From the NCBI GenBank assembly GCA_037176905.1, contig JBBBWG010028666.1, positions 1 through 57,279 of the forward strand: a DNA stretch of 57,279 nucleotides. The letters are read 5' to 3'. The stretch's first letter is position 1; every line of letters begins with the position of its first letter. Of this stretch, positions 55,640 to 57,279 are shown piece after piece. Position numbers and translations under genes: made by a program. Under the pieces are notes generated by a model. It ran no database searches, was not told the origin of the DNA, and worked only from the letters and a program-made list of their open reading frames with translations. This DNA is from Azolla pinnata (Eukaryota; Streptophyta; Polypodiopsida; Salviniales; Salviniaceae).

Positions 55640-57025
55640 TCTGAGTTGGGCCTAACCAAACAAGGAAGCCAAGAAGTGGGCAGATGGGACACAAAAACCG
55701 AACCTAAAACTCAAGGTAAACTGCGCCAAACCAAACCTATTTACTCAACTCGTAGGCCGAGGCAAACCGAACCCGAACGCTGAAGGCAAACCAGTAACCA
55801 ATGTCAAAGCAACCCAACGAGCTATTTACTTGCCAAGGCAAAACCGAACCTGAATGCTGAAGGCAAACCACTAAAGCCCAAACCTAAACGCCGAGGCAAA
55901 CCCGAACCTGAGGAGGGAACCTATGTTACTCGACTTGCAGGCCGAGGCAGAACCGAAACCTGAACGCGGAAGACAAACCAACGCGAAAGCCCGAGCCTGA
56001 ACGTGGGGGCAAACTAGCGAAGCCCGGACCTGAATCGCTAAGACAAGCCAACGGGGAACCCGAACCTGAATTGCGAAGGCAAACCATTGGAATAGTCCGA
56101 ACCTGAAGGCCGCAGAGGCAGATCGAACCTGAATTGGGAAGGCAAATCGATGAAGCCCGGACCTAAACGCTAAGCCAAAACCAAAGCAGCCCCGAATCTG
56201 AAGGCCACCGAGGCAAACCGAACCTGGATTGGAAGGCAAACCAATGAAGCCCGAACCTAAACGCTAAGCCAAAACCAAAGCAGCCTCGAACCTAAACGCT
56301 AAGCCAAAACCAAAGCAGACCCGAACCTAAACGCCAAGCCAAAACCAAAGCAGCCCCGAACCTGAAGGCCACCGAGGCAAACCTGAATTGGGAAGGCAAA
56401 CCGATGAAGCCCGAACCTAAACGCTAAGCCAAAAGCAAAGCAAACCCGAACTTGAATGCTTCCCGAACTTGAATTGGGAAGGCAAACCGATGAAGCCCGA
56501 ACCTAAACGCTAAGCCAAAACCAAAGCAGCCCCGAACCTGAATGCTTCCCGAGCCTGAATTGGGAAGGCAAACCGATGAAGCCCGAACCTAAACGCTAAG
56601 CCAAAACCAAAGCAGATCCGAACCTAAACGCTAAGCCAAAACCAAAGCAGACCCGAACCTAAACGCCAAGCCAAAACCAAAGCAGCCCCGAACTTGAAGG
56701 CCACCGAGGCAAACCGAACCTAAATGCTTCCTGAACCTGAATTGGGAAGGCAAACCGATGAAGCCCAGACCTAAACGCTAAGCCAAAACCAAAGCAGCCC
56801 CGAACCTGAATGCTTCCCGAGCTTGAATTGGGGATGAAGCCTGAACCTAAACGCTAAGACAAAACCAAAGCAGACCCGAACCTAAACGCTAAGCCAAAAC
56901 CAAAGCAGATCCGAACCTGAATGCTTCCCGAACTTGAATTGGGAAGCCAAACCGATGAAGCCCGAACCTAAACGCTAAGCCAAAACCAAAGCAGACCCGA
57001 ATCTGAAGGCAAACCGAACCTGAAT
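55640..57025. repeat. CCGAACCTGAA satellite at the right end
   Basis: Interleaved short units: 'cccgaacctaaacgctaagc' with 'caaaaccaaagcag', 'cccgaacctgaatgcttccc', and 'gaattgggaaggcaaaccga' with 'tgaagc'. They are combined in varying order with an 80-180 bp higher-order spacing ('gatgaagccc' near 56150, 56243, 56403, 56487, 56575, 56757, 56834, 56955). Left of 56000 the units are more degenerate. Long open frames on both strands are repeat artefacts. Confidence 0.9.
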
Positions 57026-57226
57026 GCTTCCCGAATTACCGAACCTAACCGAATTACCGAACCTGAATGAATTACCGAACCTGAACGAATTACCGAACTT
57101 AACCGAATTACCGAACCTAACCGAATTACCGAACCTGAACGAATTACCGAACCTAACCGAATTACCGAACTTAACCGAATTACCGAACCTAACCGAATTA
57201 CCGAACCTAACCGAGTTACCGAACTT
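57026..57226. repeat. 18-bp tandem array
   Basis: About eleven copies of 'gaattaccgaacctaacc', with small changes (ttaacc, tgaacg). It grows out of the preceding satellite, which shares the 'ccgaacct' core. Confidence 0.9.
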
Positions 57227-57229
57227 TAC

Positions 57230-57279
<50 letters not shown>
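57227..57279. repeat. (CT)n microsatellite running off the window end
   Basis: Twenty or more CT units to the last base; true length unknown. Confidence 0.95.

Noticed and set aside
55871..56239. 122-codon minus-strand frame rich in Phe/Gly/Arg
   Set aside because: Translation of the right-end satellite; its apparent protein repeats are the DNA repeats.

Overview
This is plant nuclear DNA. The window opens with TTTAGGG heptamers (Arabidopsis-type telomere repeat) and carries twelve protein-coding genes. Ten or eleven of them are split by spliceosomal introns of about 70 to 2,830 bp, and several families are plant-typical: PLS-class PPR, peroxisomal 4CL-like ligase, plant-type IPK2, B1-type cyclin and a plant Zn-dependent ADH. 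The very GC-rich first exons of the 4CL-like and RACK1 genes contrast with AT-rich introns and intergenic DNA. I cannot fix the species; a non-flowering land plant is a guess. Nothing bacterial, viral or organellar was seen. All exon models come from reading splice sites and family conservation by eye. Every model closes in frame, but none has transcript support.

Layout, left to right: telomeric and subtelomeric-type repeats (1-480); NTF2 (-, 2210-3493); inositol polyphosphate multikinase IPK2 (-, 4921-7264), with a minisatellite in intron 1 and another upstream; a CATA-type microsatellite block in which the eIF2alpha leader is copied; eIF2alpha (+, 9686-13325); a mostly empty stretch ending in GAT/GGT repeats; a peroxisomal 4CL-like acyl-CoA ligase (+, 16570-20134); a B-type cyclin (-, 21246-23880); a CAT-repeat minisatellite that forms the end of an intronless PPR gene (-, 26516-28840); a GTAT-type microsatellite block; an intronless RING-H2 E3 ligase (+, 31104-32060); a ten-exon alcohol dehydrogenase (-, 33007-36919); a telomere-derived 97-bp satellite; an RS-rich nuclear protein (+, 41412-42995); a tiny zinc-finger/4F5-like protein (+, 44054-47103); a second telomere-derived repeat array; RACK1 (+, 48899-50319); an enoyl reductase/quinone oxidoreductase-like MDR protein (-, 51304-55019); and a satellite plus CT tract to the window end.

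The genes do not form a pathway. Most are housekeeping functions: nuclear import, translation initiation, ribosome scaffold, cell cycle, organellar RNA and inositol phosphate signalling. What unites the window is how repeats invade gene edges. Telomere-like hexamers or heptamers lie upstream of NTF2, cyclin, PPR, RS-rich and RACK1. GAA/TTC or GA tracts lie in leaders next to start codons. Tandem duplications have copied a splice donor (ADH, cyclin), a 5' leader (eIF2alpha) and a TATA region (4CL-like), and have replaced a protein C-terminus (PPR).

I found no convincing new multi-gene system. The best candidates for a second look are the telomere-derived satellites next to promoters, the GC-AG intron of IPK2, the PPR acidic tail and the duplicated decoy splice donors.
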